A DNA stretch of 64,000 nucleotides from Solibacillus sp. FSL R5-0449 (GCF_037975215.1 NZ_CP150239.1:1402001-1466000), one strand, 5' to 3'. Numbered from the stretch's first letter, positions 25,969 through 36,143 are shown. The notes: a model not told the origin generated them from the sequence alone. Numbers and translations are program-made.

Positions 25969-27297
25969 ATGAAACTATTAAAAAACGGTTTTGTAGTAAA
26001 TATGGAAACAGGGGATTTTACGAGACAGGATGTGTATATTGAAAATAATAAAATAGTAAAAGTAGCACCTAATCTTCAATTGGATCATGTTGAAGTAATG
26101 GATTGTACGGATAAATGGCTAATTCCGGGATTGATTGATATGCATGTCCATATCAAAAAGCACTTTGCCAACTACTTTACAGCAGCGGGTATTACAACGG
26201 TTCGCAATACTGCGGGGAGCATTATTGAACTAAAACCATTTATTGATGCGAATGGAAGCGAAATGGAACCGCGTGTTATTTCAGCAGATCGTATGATTGA
26301 TGGTCCGCCGGGCTTGTGGGGAGATGATACGGCCTATAATATCAATGTCGATAATGCAGATCTTGCAAGACAGGAAGTAGCGCGGCAAATAGAACTGGGT
26401 ACACATTTTATTAAAGTTTACGGCTGGCTTGATCCTGAATATATGAAAGTAGTAGTAGAAGAAGCGCGCAAACATAATCTAGAAGTAAGCAGTGATATTA
26501 TCTATTCCAAAAAAGTGGATGCACTTCTTGCAGCGGATATAGGGATTGATTGGCTGGAACATTGCTCCGGTATTATTCAAGCGATGTACCCGCAGTGGAC
26601 AATGGATGCACCGAAAGAAATCTGGGATACAATTCCGTGGGATCAGCCTGATGAGGAGTTGATAACAAACATATGTAAACAATTGTTGAAAAAAGATATA
26701 AAGCTTTGTCCGACAATCGTATTATACGATCAGATGCGATTAGCAGACCAATATTGGACAATTAATCATGAAATTGTTGATCATATGGAGAACAGTGACT
26801 ACTTATTTAAACACTGGCCACAAGCTGCACATGCAAAACAAGGCCAGGCTACGTTAGGTATTCAAACGAAAACCATTCAAAAAATCGCTTATACCTATTA
26901 TAAAATGGGTGGGACTGTCGTGACAGGCACAGATACGCCCGCAGGAATCTATACATATCCGGGCTTTGCATTGCACCGTGAGCTTCAGCTTTTTGTTGAT
27001 GCCGGATTTACACCAGTAGAGGCACTTCAGCAAGCTACCATTAATGCAGCGAAAGCTTTGAAAATAGCGGACTTAGGCGATATAAAAGAAGGTTTTATAG
27101 CGGACTTATTAGTATTGAATGAAAATCCCCTTATCCATATAGAAAATACAATGAAAATTGATCAGATAGTCAAGGATGGGGAAATGTATACAATCCCTGA
27201 GCTGCTTGGAAATATCCCGACCGAGCAAGAAATGAATGATTATATAAGTGAATTGATTAAAACGTTCGAACAGCAAGGATTATATGCAGGAAATTAA
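25969..27297 (+). CDS. Metal-dependent amidohydrolase
   Basis: 442 residues. The TIM-barrel amidohydrolase signature DMHVH is at about 57-61 (metal-binding His pair), the likely carboxylated Lys is in HFIKVYGW, and a catalytic Asp lies in VTGTDTPAG; the last section (ADLGDIKEGFIADLLVLNENP) is the small beta domain found in imidazolonepropionase-like members. AAAGGGG precedes the ATG. It may hydrolyse a cyclic amide or peptide-like substrate; which one is unknown. Confidence 0.83.
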   Translation: MKLLKNGFVVNMETGDFTRQDVYIENNKIVKVAPNLQLDHVEVMDCTDKWLIPGLIDMHVHIKKHFANYFTAAGITTVRNTAGSIIELKPFIDANGSEMEPRVISADRMIDGPPGLWGDDTAYNINVDNADLARQEVARQIELGTHFIKVYGWLDPEYMKVVVEEARKHNLEVSSDIIYSKKVDALLAADIGIDWLEHCSGIIQAMYPQWTMDAPKEIWDTIPWDQPDEELITNICKQLLKKDIKLCPTIVLYDQMRLADQYWTINHEIVDHMENSDYLFKHWPQAAHAKQGQATLGIQTKTIQKIAYTYYKMGGTVVTGTDTPAGIYTYPGFALHRELQLFVDAGFTPVEALQQATINAAKALKIADLGDIKEGFIADLLVLNENPLIHIENTMKIDQIVKDGEMYTIPELLGNIPTEQEMNDYISELIKTFEQQGLYAGN

Positions 27298-27406
27298 TAG
27301 CAATCAGGTTTAATCAATAAGGTAAGAGGGGAACTTCTATTATCGAATATGTTGTGTTGTATTTGGAGAGATTAAATGTAAGTTATTACACGTAAAGGGG
27401 CTCTGA

Positions 27407-27892
27407 ATGTACATGAAAAATAACAACGAGATAGAAGTTTCGCGCCGGAACATGTGGTCAGGCATCTTGTTTGGCGTCGGTCTGATTGCTTTTATTGACG
27501 AAACTGTTTTCCATCAGCTGTTAAGGTGGCATCATTTCTACGACAAATCGACAACGGATATCGGGTTAATTTCCGATGGTATTTTTCATGCTTTTAGCTG
27601 GTTTGCTACAATAGCAGGATTGTTTTTATTTGCGGATCTGCGTCGGAGAAATGGCCTGATCTTTCAACGCTGGCTTGGTGGCGTATTATTAGGAATTGGT
27701 GTATTTCAATTGTATGACGGCATCATTCAACATAAATGGATGCGAATTCACCAAATCCGGTACGTTGACAATGTCATTGTATACGATATTGTATGGAATG
27801 TCGGTGCACTAATCATTTTACTCATCGGAATTTTTCTATTATTCCGCACATCAAAAAACAGTACTCTAAAAGAGAAGAATGCAAATGAATAG
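27407..27892 (+). CDS. DUF2243 membrane protein
   Basis: 161 residues with four predicted membrane helices. GILFGVGLIAFIDETVFHQL and YDGIIQHKWMRIHQIRY match DUF2243, a family regularly found next to CtaG-type proteins. AAAGGGG is 7 bases before the ATG. Its end overlaps the ctaG gene by 8 bases, so they form an operon. The conserved His residues in membrane-facing positions suggest a metal- or heme-related role, but this is not established. Confidence 0.82.
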   Translation: MYMKNNNEIEVSRRNMWSGILFGVGLIAFIDETVFHQLLRWHHFYDKSTTDIGLISDGIFHAFSWFATIAGLFLFADLRRRNGLIFQRWLGGVLLGIGVFQLYDGIIQHKWMRIHQIRYVDNVIVYDIVWNVGALIILLIGIFLLFRTSKNSTLKEKNANE

Positions 27893-28733
27893 CCTATACT
27901 TACTGCACAACCATGGACAGAGTGCTATGAACCATTCAGTATCTGGAATAAATCCTCAATTATTGCTCGGGTTTTTCTTCATATTTTTGCTGGTAGCCTA
28001 TATAACAGCTGTCATCATAACAAATCAGCGATATAAAAAATGGCCCATTTTCCGTACCGTTTGTTGGACAATCGGTATGGTTGTTGCACTTGTAGCAGTT
28101 GTCGGTCCGTTGGCAAACAGTGCACATTCCAACTTTACAGCACATATGGTGAGCCACTTACTATTAAGTATGGTTGCACCAATTTTTATGGCAGTTGCCA
28201 AACCGGTGACTTTGACGCTCAGAACTGCAAACACAACGTTCGCACGCAAGCTGACTTCCATTTTAAAAAGTCGCTTGCTACAATTCGTTTCGCATCCGAT
28301 TACTGCCGCAATTTTAAATGTAGGAGGACTTTGGTTATTATACACAACGAATTTGTTTGTTTTAATGCATGAAAATGCGCTATTTGCTTTGTTTGTACAT
28401 TTGCATTTTTTCATCGCAGGGTATGTGTTTACAATTTCCATTATTTATTTCGATCCGGTCTACCATCAATATTCTTACCGATTCCGTGCGGCAGTTTTAA
28501 TCATCGCAATCGCCGGGCACGATATATTGTCGAAGTATATGTACGCCAATCCACCAGCGGGAATTTCGCAGCAAGAGGCGGAAATGGGAAGCATGGTCAT
28601 GTATTATGCAGGGGATTGGATTGAAGTAGCGCTCATTATTATTTTCTGCTGGCAATGGTATAAATTCACGAAGCCACGCAAAAACAATACAGTAGATTTT
28701 GATAGGGACCAGGCAACTTTGTATGGGAAATAA
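27885..28733 (+). CDS. ctaG: Cytochrome c oxidase assembly factor CtaG (caa3 type)
   Basis: About 282 residues with seven predicted helices. SAHSNFTAHMVSHLLLSMVAP holds the conserved His pair of the caa3_CtaG family, and FVHLHFFIAGYVFT and AGHDIL give further His residues. The protein is needed for building the copper centre of caa3 oxidase in Bacillus. The ATG at 27885 has AGAGAAG at good spacing, while the in-frame ATG at 27879 is too close. It ends in a strong bidirectional terminator. Confidence 0.85.
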   Translation: MNSLYLLHNHGQSAMNHSVSGINPQLLLGFFFIFLLVAYITAVIITNQRYKKWPIFRTVCWTIGMVVALVAVVGPLANSAHSNFTAHMVSHLLLSMVAPIFMAVAKPVTLTLRTANTTFARKLTSILKSRLLQFVSHPITAAILNVGGLWLLYTTNLFVLMHENALFALFVHLHFFIAGYVFTISIIYFDPVYHQYSYRFRAAVLIIAIAGHDILSKYMYANPPAGISQQEAEMGSMVMYYAGDWIEVALIIIFCWQWYKFTKPRKNNTVDFDRDQATLYGK

Positions 28734-28782
28734 GATAAGTTAAGCCCGACCAAATTTAAGTAACAGTTATAAACTCTTCCGT

Positions 28783-28815
28783 AAAAAAAGCGTCGCAAAT
28801 TTGCGACGTTTTTTT
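28783..28815. terminator. Bidirectional terminator after ctaG
   Basis: CGTCGCAAATTTGCGACG (28791-28808) is a perfect palindrome with an A-run before and a T-run after, between convergent genes. Confidence 0.9.
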
Positions 28816-28827
28816 ATATGAAATATG

Positions 28828-30366
28828 TCATCCTTCCTTTTTGTGCGTATTTGAAGGTGGCTGTTTTTTGGGTCGGATGTAGAGACCTAATTTCTTACGC
28901 TCAGCCATTAAAGATTTATAGAGCGAAAGTATCATAAGTAAAATAATAAATGAGAATGGGAAGGCGACAATAATCGCGGCATTCTGCAGTGCGGTCAGAC
29001 CGCCGGAGAATAATAAACTTGCCGCAATTGCAGCCTGTAGAATCCCCCAAATCAATTTTATTTTAAATGATGGATTCATCGAGCCGAATGTTGTTTGCAT
29101 CCCCAATACAAATGTAGCAGAATCGGCTGAAGTGATGAAGAATACAGCGACAAGTAAGAGCGCGATAATCGATAAAATAAAGCCGAGTGGCATCTGATCA
29201 AATACACCGAATAAAAGCTGTTCTGTCGGTAAATCAACAAGCGCTTCATCTTTTGTCAAATATGTCTCAATCGCTGTCGTACCAAACGTCGCAAACCAGA
29301 AAATACTTACAAGTGTCGGTGCTAAAATCACACCCATTAAAAATTCACGGATTGTACGGCCTTTTGATATACGGGCAATGAATATGCCGACAAATGGAGA
29401 CCAGGACATCCACCATGCCCAGTAGAAAATCGTCCATCCGTTAATCCACTCACGGCTGCCCGCATCCCCGGGTTCCATACGTAAACTCATTTGTACGAAA
29501 TTTTGTAAATAATTCCCGAGACCTGACGTAAAGTCATTCATGATGGCAACAGTAGGTCCCATAAATACAGTTAAAACTAATAAGGCAGCTGCTAAATAGA
29601 GATTCCAATTACTTAAAATCTGAATTCCTTTATCAAGACCCGTTGATGCAGAAATGATAAATAATACCGTAACAATCACAATGATGATTAATTGAACAGT
29701 AAAGTTAATAGGAAGGTCAAATAAATAGGAAAGACCGCCATTTATTTGCTGTGCACCTAATCCGAGTGTTGTTGCAACACCGATGACGGTAGCGAAGACA
29801 GCGATAATATCAATTGTATATCCGATAGGACCCTTAGTTTTTTCACCAAAAAGAGGAAAAAGAGTGGAACTTATTAAACCGGGTGCTCCTTTACGGAAAT
29901 TAGAATAGGCGAGTGCTAAAGCGACTACACCATAGATGGCCCAAGCGGAAATTCCCCAATGGAAGAATGTGTAACGAAATGAATCTTTCAATGCTTGCTG
30001 GGAACCTTCTGGAGCCTGTGGAGAACTAATGGCGAAATGTGACAACGGTTCCGCTGCTCCCCAGAATACTAACCCAATCCCCATACCCGCACTAAATAGC
30101 ATCGCAAACCACGATGCATTGCTGTAGTCCGGCCGGTCAGTCGGCTTACCAAGACGAATTGCTCCAACAGGACTCAATATGAGGAAAACACAAAATGCAA
30201 TAATAATTGCGACAACTAATAAATAATACCAGCCAAAATTATAAGTAAGTAAATTTTGTATGTTCTTGGTGACATTTTCTAAAGTTTGTGGAGCGAGTAC
30301 ACCAACTAGTACTGCCAGCATTACTAATGCAAATGAGCTCCAAAAAACAATGCCTACTTTTTTCAT
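28828..30366 (-). CDS. BCCT-family betaine/choline/carnitine transporter
   Basis: 512 residues with 12 predicted helices. The signature [20 protein letters not shown] (periplasmic-loop and helix 8) and [18 protein letters not shown] are diagnostic of BCCT transporters such as OpuD, which import glycine betaine with Na+ to protect against osmotic stress. GGAGG precedes the ATG. A partial betaine-binding OpuAC gene lies at the right edge, so the region also carries an ABC route. Confidence 0.9.
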   Translation of the reverse strand: MKKVGIVFWSSFALVMLAVLVGVLAPQTLENVTKNIQNLLTYNFGWYYLLVVAIIIAFCVFLILSPVGAIRLGKPTDRPDYSNASWFAMLFSAGMGIGLVFWGAAEPLSHFAISSPQAPEGSQQALKDSFRYTFFHWGISAWAIYGVVALALAYSNFRKGAPGLISSTLFPLFGEKTKGPIGYTIDIIAVFATVIGVATTLGLGAQQINGGLSYLFDLPINFTVQLIIIVIVTVLFIISASTGLDKGIQILSNWNLYLAAALLVLTVFMGPTVAIMNDFTSGLGNYLQNFVQMSLRMEPGDAGSREWINGWTIFYWAWWMSWSPFVGIFIARISKGRTIREFLMGVILAPTLVSIFWFATFGTTAIETYLTKDEALVDLPTEQLLFGVFDQMPLGFILSIIALLLVAVFFITSADSATFVLGMQTTFGSMNPSFKIKLIWGILQAAIAASLLFSGGLTALQNAAIIVAFPFSFIILLMILSLYKSLMAERKKLGLYIRPKKQPPSNTHKKEG

Positions 30367-30565
30367 TTAATAACCTCCGTTCAGTGACATATAAATGTAT
30401 TACCCAGTTTGAAAAAAATAAACATTTTTGATTATTCTTTTGTTGAGAAATTAGGTGTGACTAGTTCGAATGGGATAGTAATATCTAATCTCGCTATAAA
30501 GTTTTTAACTTAAGATAGCACCGCTTGTTTTTTATATTACCCAAATTTCCCGAATTTAACTAAAG

Positions 30566-30596
30566 TGAATAACTCTTTTATAAACTTCCTATACTG
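30566..30596 (+). promoter_or_regulatory. SigG-like promoter of the ger operon
   Basis: TGAATA, 18 bases, then TATACTG. The first part matches the forespore SigG -35 (TGMATA) and the second matches five of seven positions of a CATACTA-type -10. Germinant-receptor operons are normally SigG-driven. Confidence 0.4.
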
Positions 30597-30617
30597 TGAC
30601 AAAAGGGGGGAGTCGTC

Positions 30618-32144
30618 TTGACACAAACTATTGATATAAAGCAGGAAATTAAACGACTTAATAAGCAATTCCTCCATTCTTCAGACTTTATTGCAAAAGA
30701 AATTCAACTTGGACGAGAAGAAAATGTCATTTTATGCTACTATTCATCGCTTGTGAATAAAACCGATGTAGAACAGAACCTTGTAAATCTGAAAAAGTTG
30801 AGTGAATCCTCATCACAGAATAACCAAAATTCAAAGCAGAACTCTAATCAATCTGTTATAAATGAACCAGAAAAAAATAGTGAAAATAATCAGGATTCTA
30901 GTACGCAAAATCAACAGTTAGCTAATGAGGAAACTATCACAATTACTACAGAAAAATATGATGAGCAAAAACTTGTTGATTATGTATGTAATGGTGAGAC
31001 TTTAATTATTCTATTACAGTCTAAACAGATGATTCGATTACAAAATGCGGAATTTGCACATAAATCACCTGAAGAACCTGAAAATGAACAAGTGTTGAGA
31101 GGTTCGCATGAAGGTTTGGTTGAAAATTTGGATGTAAATATTCAACTGATCCGAAAACGGATTAAGAACAATAAACTCGTTGTTAAAACAATTCAACTTG
31201 GAAATGAAACAAGAACAACGGTTTATTACTTTTATGTAGAAAATGTGGTGGACAGTGAGGCACTTAAAATCGTAGAGAATCGCTTGAATGCAATCGATAT
31301 TGATATGTTATACAGCACGGGTCAGTTAGAGGAATATTTAGATGACCAAGTATGGTCCCCGTTTCCACAACTTTTGCTTACAGAACGTCCAGACCGTGTA
31401 GTAGCAAATATTTTGGAAGGTAAAATAGCGGTAATGAGTGATTTGTCGAATAACGCAATCATTGGGCCGGTTACATTTTTTTCGTTCTATCAAACTCCGG
31501 ATGATTTCAACTCCCGTGTAATCGTCGGCACATTTTACCGGTTGACACGATTGTTCGGTTTCGTATCCGCTATTTTTTTGCCAGCTTTTTATATTGCGAT
31601 TGTAAGTTTTCATTTTGAAGTGCTCCCGCTAGAACTTGCAAATAAGGTGAAATCGGATATAAACCAGATTCCATACAGACCACTTATTGAAGCGATGATC
31701 ATGGAAATAACGATTGAATTGATTCGTGAAGCCAGTGTCCGCCTGCCGAAGTCAATTGGACAGACAATTGGTATTGTTGGAGGTCTTGTAATTGGTGATG
31801 CCATTGTAAGTGCGGGGCTCGTATCAAATTTAATGGTAATTGTTGTAGCGTTTACAGCGATATCGAGCTTTGTAGTACCTTCAATTGAACTTAATACGAC
31901 GATACGGACGCTTCGTTTCCCGTTCATGTTCTTAGCATCGCTATTTGGATTTTTCGGAATTGTAATTGGCACATTTTTATTAGTTATTCATTTATTAAAT
32001 TTGAGTTCATTAAAACGTCCTTATTTTTCACCGATTATCCCATTTGATCCAGTAGCAATGCGAAAGGTTTTCTTCCGTGGTCCATATTATGGAGCGAACA
32101 GACAGGCTCGAAGCTTTAAATCGAAAAGGAATGATCGAGAATGA
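30618..32144 (+). CDS. Spore germination protein, GerA-family A subunit
   Basis: 508 residues. The GerA fold is seen in the N-terminal soluble part (about 1-280) and then five or six membrane helices (GIVGGLVIGDAIVSAGLVSN). The A subunit forms part of the inner-membrane germinant receptor of the spore. An unusual stretch (about residues 60-108) is dominated by Ser, Asn and Gln (SSSQNNQNSKQNSNQSV); it lies in the soluble domain and may be a flexible insert. GGGGGGA precedes the TTG start. The gene overlaps the B subunit gene by 4 bases. Confidence 0.88.
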   Translation: MTQTIDIKQEIKRLNKQFLHSSDFIAKEIQLGREENVILCYYSSLVNKTDVEQNLVNLKKLSESSSQNNQNSKQNSNQSVINEPEKNSENNQDSSTQNQQLANEETITITTEKYDEQKLVDYVCNGETLIILLQSKQMIRLQNAEFAHKSPEEPENEQVLRGSHEGLVENLDVNIQLIRKRIKNNKLVVKTIQLGNETRTTVYYFYVENVVDSEALKIVENRLNAIDIDMLYSTGQLEEYLDDQVWSPFPQLLLTERPDRVVANILEGKIAVMSDLSNNAIIGPVTFFSFYQTPDDFNSRVIVGTFYRLTRLFGFVSAIFLPAFYIAIVSFHFEVLPLELANKVKSDINQIPYRPLIEAMIMEITIELIREASVRLPKSIGQTIGIVGGLVIGDAIVSAGLVSNLMVIVVAFTAISSFVVPSIELNTTIRTLRFPFMFLASLFGFFGIVIGTFLLVIHLLNLSSLKRPYFSPIIPFDPVAMRKVFFRGPYYGANRQARSFKSKRNDRE

Positions 32145-33187
32145 CAATCCAGTTAACAAAGGTGCAATTATTTCTATTAATGTTTGTAATGCAAACTGGA
32201 TTTGTCTATACATCATTTCAAAATATGGTTATTGAACATAGCAAACGTGATGCTACGATTCAGTTTCTTGTTGTGGCGGTCATTTTTTTCCTGCAGTTAT
32301 TGTTTTTTGAACGTATGCACAAATACTTTTTCTTGAATAAGTTTACAAAAGCATTGTACCTCATTTACTGGACAAGCTATATTGTTGTGTTTGTCGTCTA
32401 CATTACGTATGTTTTAACGACTTGGGTTTTTCCAAACACACCAGAAAGTGTTCTGATTGCAATATTTTTATCCGTTTGCCTGTATGCAAGTATTAGCAGG
32501 CCAGAAACAGCAATCAATATTGGTGTCGTTTTAATTCCGATGTTATTACTTTTTTTATTTTTTATGTTTTTAACTGTGCCCAGTTTGCATGTGACAAATT
32601 TGCTGCCTTTTTTTTATGATCGATCTAACACATGGTGGATGGGATTTGTTTTTAGTACGTATGCATTTGGCGGGGCAGAGATGTATATTGTTCTGCGCAA
32701 ATATTTATCTAAAAGTGTAAAAGTTTCAAAAAAAATGCTGACGGTTTATTTTACAGCATTAACAAGTTTTTACTTACTATCAATTACATTTACATTGATG
32801 TTTTTTTCTTTAGATGAAATAAAACTTATTCCAGAACCAATTTTGTATATATTACATTCGGCGGAAGTAACATTCATAAAAAGGCTCGATCTATTTTTTG
32901 TATATATTTGGCTTTCGTGGTGTTTAGTTACAATCGTCAATTATGTGCTTGTGATAAGAGTTGTTTATTTTGAAAACAAAATTAAATATCCGAAAATAAA
33001 ACTGCTTATATTTTTTATCGTTGTTGGCGGTATAGCGGATTTCCTTATACGATTTTCAGTGCTGGAATTTTTCAAACATAATTTAGTATATGGAAATATT
33101 GCTTTTACTTTTTTATTGCCCATTCTCATCATACTTTTCAACAAGGTAAGGGGGCGGACTGTATCCGATTCGGCAAAATCTTCTTAA
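32141..33187 (+). CDS. Spore germination protein, GerB-family B subunit
   Basis: 348 residues with 10 predicted membrane helices, matching the APC-type amino-acid-permease fold of GerB subunits, which hold the germinant-binding pocket. The start codon overlaps the stop of the A subunit (ATGA). The C-terminal tail (KVRGRTVSDSAKSS) overlaps the reading frame of the C subunit, as is common in these operons. Germinant identity cannot be told from sequence. Confidence 0.87.
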   Translation: MTIQLTKVQLFLLMFVMQTGFVYTSFQNMVIEHSKRDATIQFLVVAVIFFLQLLFFERMHKYFFLNKFTKALYLIYWTSYIVVFVVYITYVLTTWVFPNTPESVLIAIFLSVCLYASISRPETAINIGVVLIPMLLLFLFFMFLTVPSLHVTNLLPFFYDRSNTWWMGFVFSTYAFGGAEMYIVLRKYLSKSVKVSKKMLTVYFTALTSFYLLSITFTLMFFSLDEIKLIPEPILYILHSAEVTFIKRLDLFFVYIWLSWCLVTIVNYVLVIRVVYFENKIKYPKIKLLIFFIVVGGIADFLIRFSVLEFFKHNLVYGNIAFTFLLPILIILFNKVRGRTVSDSAKSS

Positions 33188-34227
33188 TCGTTATACCTCT
33201 TGTTCTACTGGCAGGCTGTTGGGATGAGAGGCTTTATAAAAATTCCTCTGTTGTATCTTTAACAGGTTTTGAAGGGGAGATAGGGAAATTAACTGCCTAT
33301 TATGCCTATCCGGAAGCTACAACTACCGAAATGAAAACCGTTATTATTACAGGTGAGGGTGTTTCACCACGTGACGTTCGTCAGGATGCAGAACTGAAAG
33401 TCGAACAAACATTGGATTTATCTGTTTTAGCAACGATTTTAATTTCTGAAAAGACTGCAGAACATGATATTTATAAATTTTGGGATGGTTATTTTCGTGA
33501 TGCGCATAGTCCGGTAACTTCTAAATTAGCCATTGTACAAGGAGATTTGAAGCCATTTTTTGAAGTAAGTGAAGATAAGCAAAGTACGGCAGGGGATTTT
33601 TATGATCGCTTTATTACAAGCTTGGAAGATAATTCAATGGTAATCCCTTACACATTGCAGACAGCATCTTCTGTCATTTTTGAAAATGCTCAAGACCTGG
33701 CATTGCCTTATTTTAAAATGGGAGAAGAGAAAAATCCTAAGGCAGAAGGAATCGCACTCTTTTCCGGGCGCTCTTTCACTGGAAAAACATTGTCAATAGA
33801 TGAAGCGGTTTTATTAAATATATTAAATAATTCCCTTGGATTTGCTACAAGGATTTCCTACTTATATGAAGACAGTCCATTAACAGTAAGACTTAATAAA
33901 TTAAAACGTAAATTTGAAATTTCAGAAAATAAAATTGATATTCCTCTAAAACTGGAGTTTATTCTTTCTGAATTTCCAGACGATAACTTAGATGATACAA
34001 ACACGAGATTAGAGCTTGAAAAATTTTTGGAAGATGAAATCGAAAAGGATATGAAGGAAGTAATCAAAAAATTACAGGAGGCAAAGTGCGATGCAATCGG
34101 AATTGGACGACAGGTAAGAGCATTTCATCCGAAATGGTTTAATGAAGATTGGGGTGAACATTTTTCAACGTTGGATATTTCCCCAAAAGTAGATGTAGAA
34201 ATAGTTAAAACGGGTATATTGGAATAA
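33163..34227 (+). CDS. Spore germination lipoprotein, GerC-family C subunit, non-canonical start
   Basis: The lipoprotein signal and lipobox (VIPLVLLAGCWDERLYK, Cys at 33217) lie upstream of the first ATG (33331). The frame is open from 33082 but contains no ATG, GTG or TTG before 33331. GGGGG (33150-33154) lies 8 bases before an ATC at 33163, and reading ATC as start would give MRFGKIFLIV-like, the usual GerC beginning. I therefore use 33163. Either a rare ATC start, a base error, or a broken gene is possible. The rest (about 354 residues) has the GerC beta-rich domains. It overlaps the B subunit. Confidence 0.6.
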   Translation: MRFGKIFLIVIPLVLLAGCWDERLYKNSSVVSLTGFEGEIGKLTAYYAYPEATTTEMKTVIITGEGVSPRDVRQDAELKVEQTLDLSVLATILISEKTAEHDIYKFWDGYFRDAHSPVTSKLAIVQGDLKPFFEVSEDKQSTAGDFYDRFITSLEDNSMVIPYTLQTASSVIFENAQDLALPYFKMGEEKNPKAEGIALFSGRSFTGKTLSIDEAVLLNILNNSLGFATRISYLYEDSPLTVRLNKLKRKFEISENKIDIPLKLEFILSEFPDDNLDDTNTRLELEKFLEDEIEKDMKEVIKKLQEAKCDAIGIGRQVRAFHPKWFNEDWGEHFSTLDISPKVDVEIVKTGILE

Positions 34228-34270
34228 CTGTACAGTATTTCAATAATTTTATTGTGAAGGGGTGTCCATT

Positions 34271-35107
34271 TTGGATAAAAAAATGAATTACGGTGATGAC
34301 TATAAATTTATACCTGCTACATCTGTTCATAGTGGTGTAAGTGAAGAGGTATTGTCCGATTTATACGTTCATACAATTCAAATTGCAAATATTGTTTTCT
34401 ATAGCAGTCCGGATCAAAACGGGTTTGTATTAATTGATGCCGGGATGCCGAAGAGCGCCAAAGAAATAATAGATGTGGCGGAAAAAAGATATGGTAAAAC
34501 AACAAAACCGGATGCCATTATTTTGACACACGGTCATTTTGATCATGTCGGAGCTATCATTGAACTTGTTGACTATTGGCAGGTACCGGTTTTCGCGCAT
34601 AAGCTGGAACTGCCTTATTTAACAGGCTTAAAAGATTATCCAGAGCCTGATCCAAGTGTTGACAACGGGTTAGTTGCCAAAATGTCGCCGATGTTTCCGA
34701 ATGAAGCAATCGACTTAGGAGAATCTGTCCAGGAGCTTCCACCTGATGAAACTGTACCTTTCATGGAAGGATTTAAGTGGATTCATACACCGGGTCATTC
34801 ACCTGGCCATGTTTCGTTATTTAGAGAGCAAGATAGAGCACTTATTGCAGGGGATGCATTTGTTACAGTCAAACAGGAATCTTTATATAAAGTATTTACT
34901 CAGGAAAAAGAAGTGAACGGACCACCGAAGTATTTGACGCCGGACTGGACCGCCGCGTTTGATTCGGTAAAAAAGCTCGCGGCCTTAAATCCTTCTGTAG
35001 CGATTACAGGACATGGGGTGCCAATGAGCGGAGTTGAGCTAAGCGAGGGACTGCGTAAACTCGTCGATAATTTTGATCGAATCGCATTGCCAAAAAATAA
35101 GAAATAG
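34271..35107 (+). CDS. MBL-fold metallo-hydrolase
   Basis: About 278 residues. THGHFDHVG is the HxHxDH zinc site; HTPGHSPGH and the C-terminal ITGHG supply further ligands. AAGGGG lies 8 bases before the TTG at 34271; the GTG at 34262 is too close to the site. The protein has no signal peptide. Enzymes of this group hydrolyse thioesters, lactones or phosphoesters; the substrate is unknown. It follows gerC but has a separate ribosome binding site and its own terminator. Confidence 0.85.
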   Translation: MDKKMNYGDDYKFIPATSVHSGVSEEVLSDLYVHTIQIANIVFYSSPDQNGFVLIDAGMPKSAKEIIDVAEKRYGKTTKPDAIILTHGHFDHVGAIIELVDYWQVPVFAHKLELPYLTGLKDYPEPDPSVDNGLVAKMSPMFPNEAIDLGESVQELPPDETVPFMEGFKWIHTPGHSPGHVSLFREQDRALIAGDAFVTVKQESLYKVFTQEKEVNGPPKYLTPDWTAAFDSVKKLAALNPSVAITGHGVPMSGVELSEGLRKLVDNFDRIALPKNKK

Positions 35108-35115
35108 GAAAATAA

Positions 35116-35160
35116 AAAAATCATCCGTTTACTCAGCCAAGAAGTAAACGGATGATTTTT
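35116..35160. terminator. Terminator between MBL and Mn-catalase genes
   Basis: AAAAATCATCCGTTTACT pairs with AAGTAAACGGATGATTTTT (one mismatch) around an 8-base loop; T-rich on both strands, for two convergent genes. Confidence 0.9.
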
Positions 35161-35191
35161 GAATTGTCGAGGGTCGGTTTAAATACAGCTA

Positions 35192-36049
35192 TTAATTATT
35201 TAAATCATATAATCCAGGGCTATGCTCATTAGGCATATCCGGCATTAATGGTACAGGGAAACCTTCCGGGGGCGGTGTCACTTGATATTGTCCGCCATTT
35301 CGGCTTGGGGATTGTCCATGTAAAATTTCACCGATTCTAGTCGGATCCAGGCGGAAGTTAAATTGACAGTTGTGGTAACCCATATCAATGAATTTCTGGC
35401 ACTCAGGGTATTTGTTAATATCATAGTTCGGTACGGGGAATAGTTTGCCCCAATTCACACCTAATGTTTCAAGTGCTTTGGCAAAAGCATTTTGATGGGC
35501 GTTATCGCGAACGATTAAAAATGCGAGTGTTTCCCGGAACGTTTGGTTTGAACTCATCTCATAAATACGAGTCTTTTGCAGAACACCTGTAGATTCCAAT
35601 ACGAGGTTATTCAGTAAATCGGCAATGAGGTTACCATGTGAGTAGACCCAGGAACCGTTCCATGGATTGCCTGCTGCATCAACAGGCAATGATGCTTGTG
35701 CGCCCATAATAAAATGGTGGGGATTTGCATGGCGGACCGCTTCATCCAATGGCGATTGGTCCATTCCGTTATTACCGGGAGCAGAAGACTCTCCAGAACC
35801 GTTCAAAAGCTGATTAATTGTATTTTGAACAAGCTCGACATGGGCAATTTCTTCTAAGAAAATTCCGCGCAGCAAATCTCTAAATTGAGTTTCTTTCCCC
35901 CGGAAATTCGAGCTTTGGAAGAAAAATTGCATCATTGTTCGCATTTCTCCGTAATGCCCGCCTAAAATTTCCTGTAAAACGCGTGCAGCTGCCGGATCTG
36001 GCTTGTCCGGTTTAATAATATTGATCAGTTCTTCTTTGTAATAGTACAT
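35192..36049 (-). CDS. Manganese catalase
   Basis: About 285 residues. The product begins MYYYKEELINIIKPDKPD. Conserved metal-ligand Glu and His regions of Mn catalases are recognisable (EILGGHYGEMRTMMQF, IFLEEIAHVELVQN, LIVRDNAHQNAFAKAL). It removes hydrogen peroxide without heme and is often a spore-coat-associated enzyme (YjqC/CotJC group) in Bacilli. GAGGG lies before the ATG at 36049; the upstream in-frame ATG at 36136 is not preferred. It is divergent from a heme catalase. Confidence 0.88.
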   Translation of the reverse strand: MYYYKEELINIIKPDKPDPAAARVLQEILGGHYGEMRTMMQFFFQSSNFRGKETQFRDLLRGIFLEEIAHVELVQNTINQLLNGSGESSAPGNNGMDQSPLDEAVRHANPHHFIMGAQASLPVDAAGNPWNGSWVYSHGNLIADLLNNLVLESTGVLQKTRIYEMSSNQTFRETLAFLIVRDNAHQNAFAKALETLGVNWGKLFPVPNYDINKYPECQKFIDMGYHNCQFNFRLDPTRIGEILHGQSPSRNGGQYQVTPPPEGFPVPLMPDMPNEHSPGLYDLNN

Positions 36050-36143
36050 ATTTTCCCTCATTCCTTTTGGTATTTCATAAAGAATGTATTTTTCACATCC
36101 TTTTGAAAGTATTATGTTCAATTCAAAGGAAGACATGCCAATT

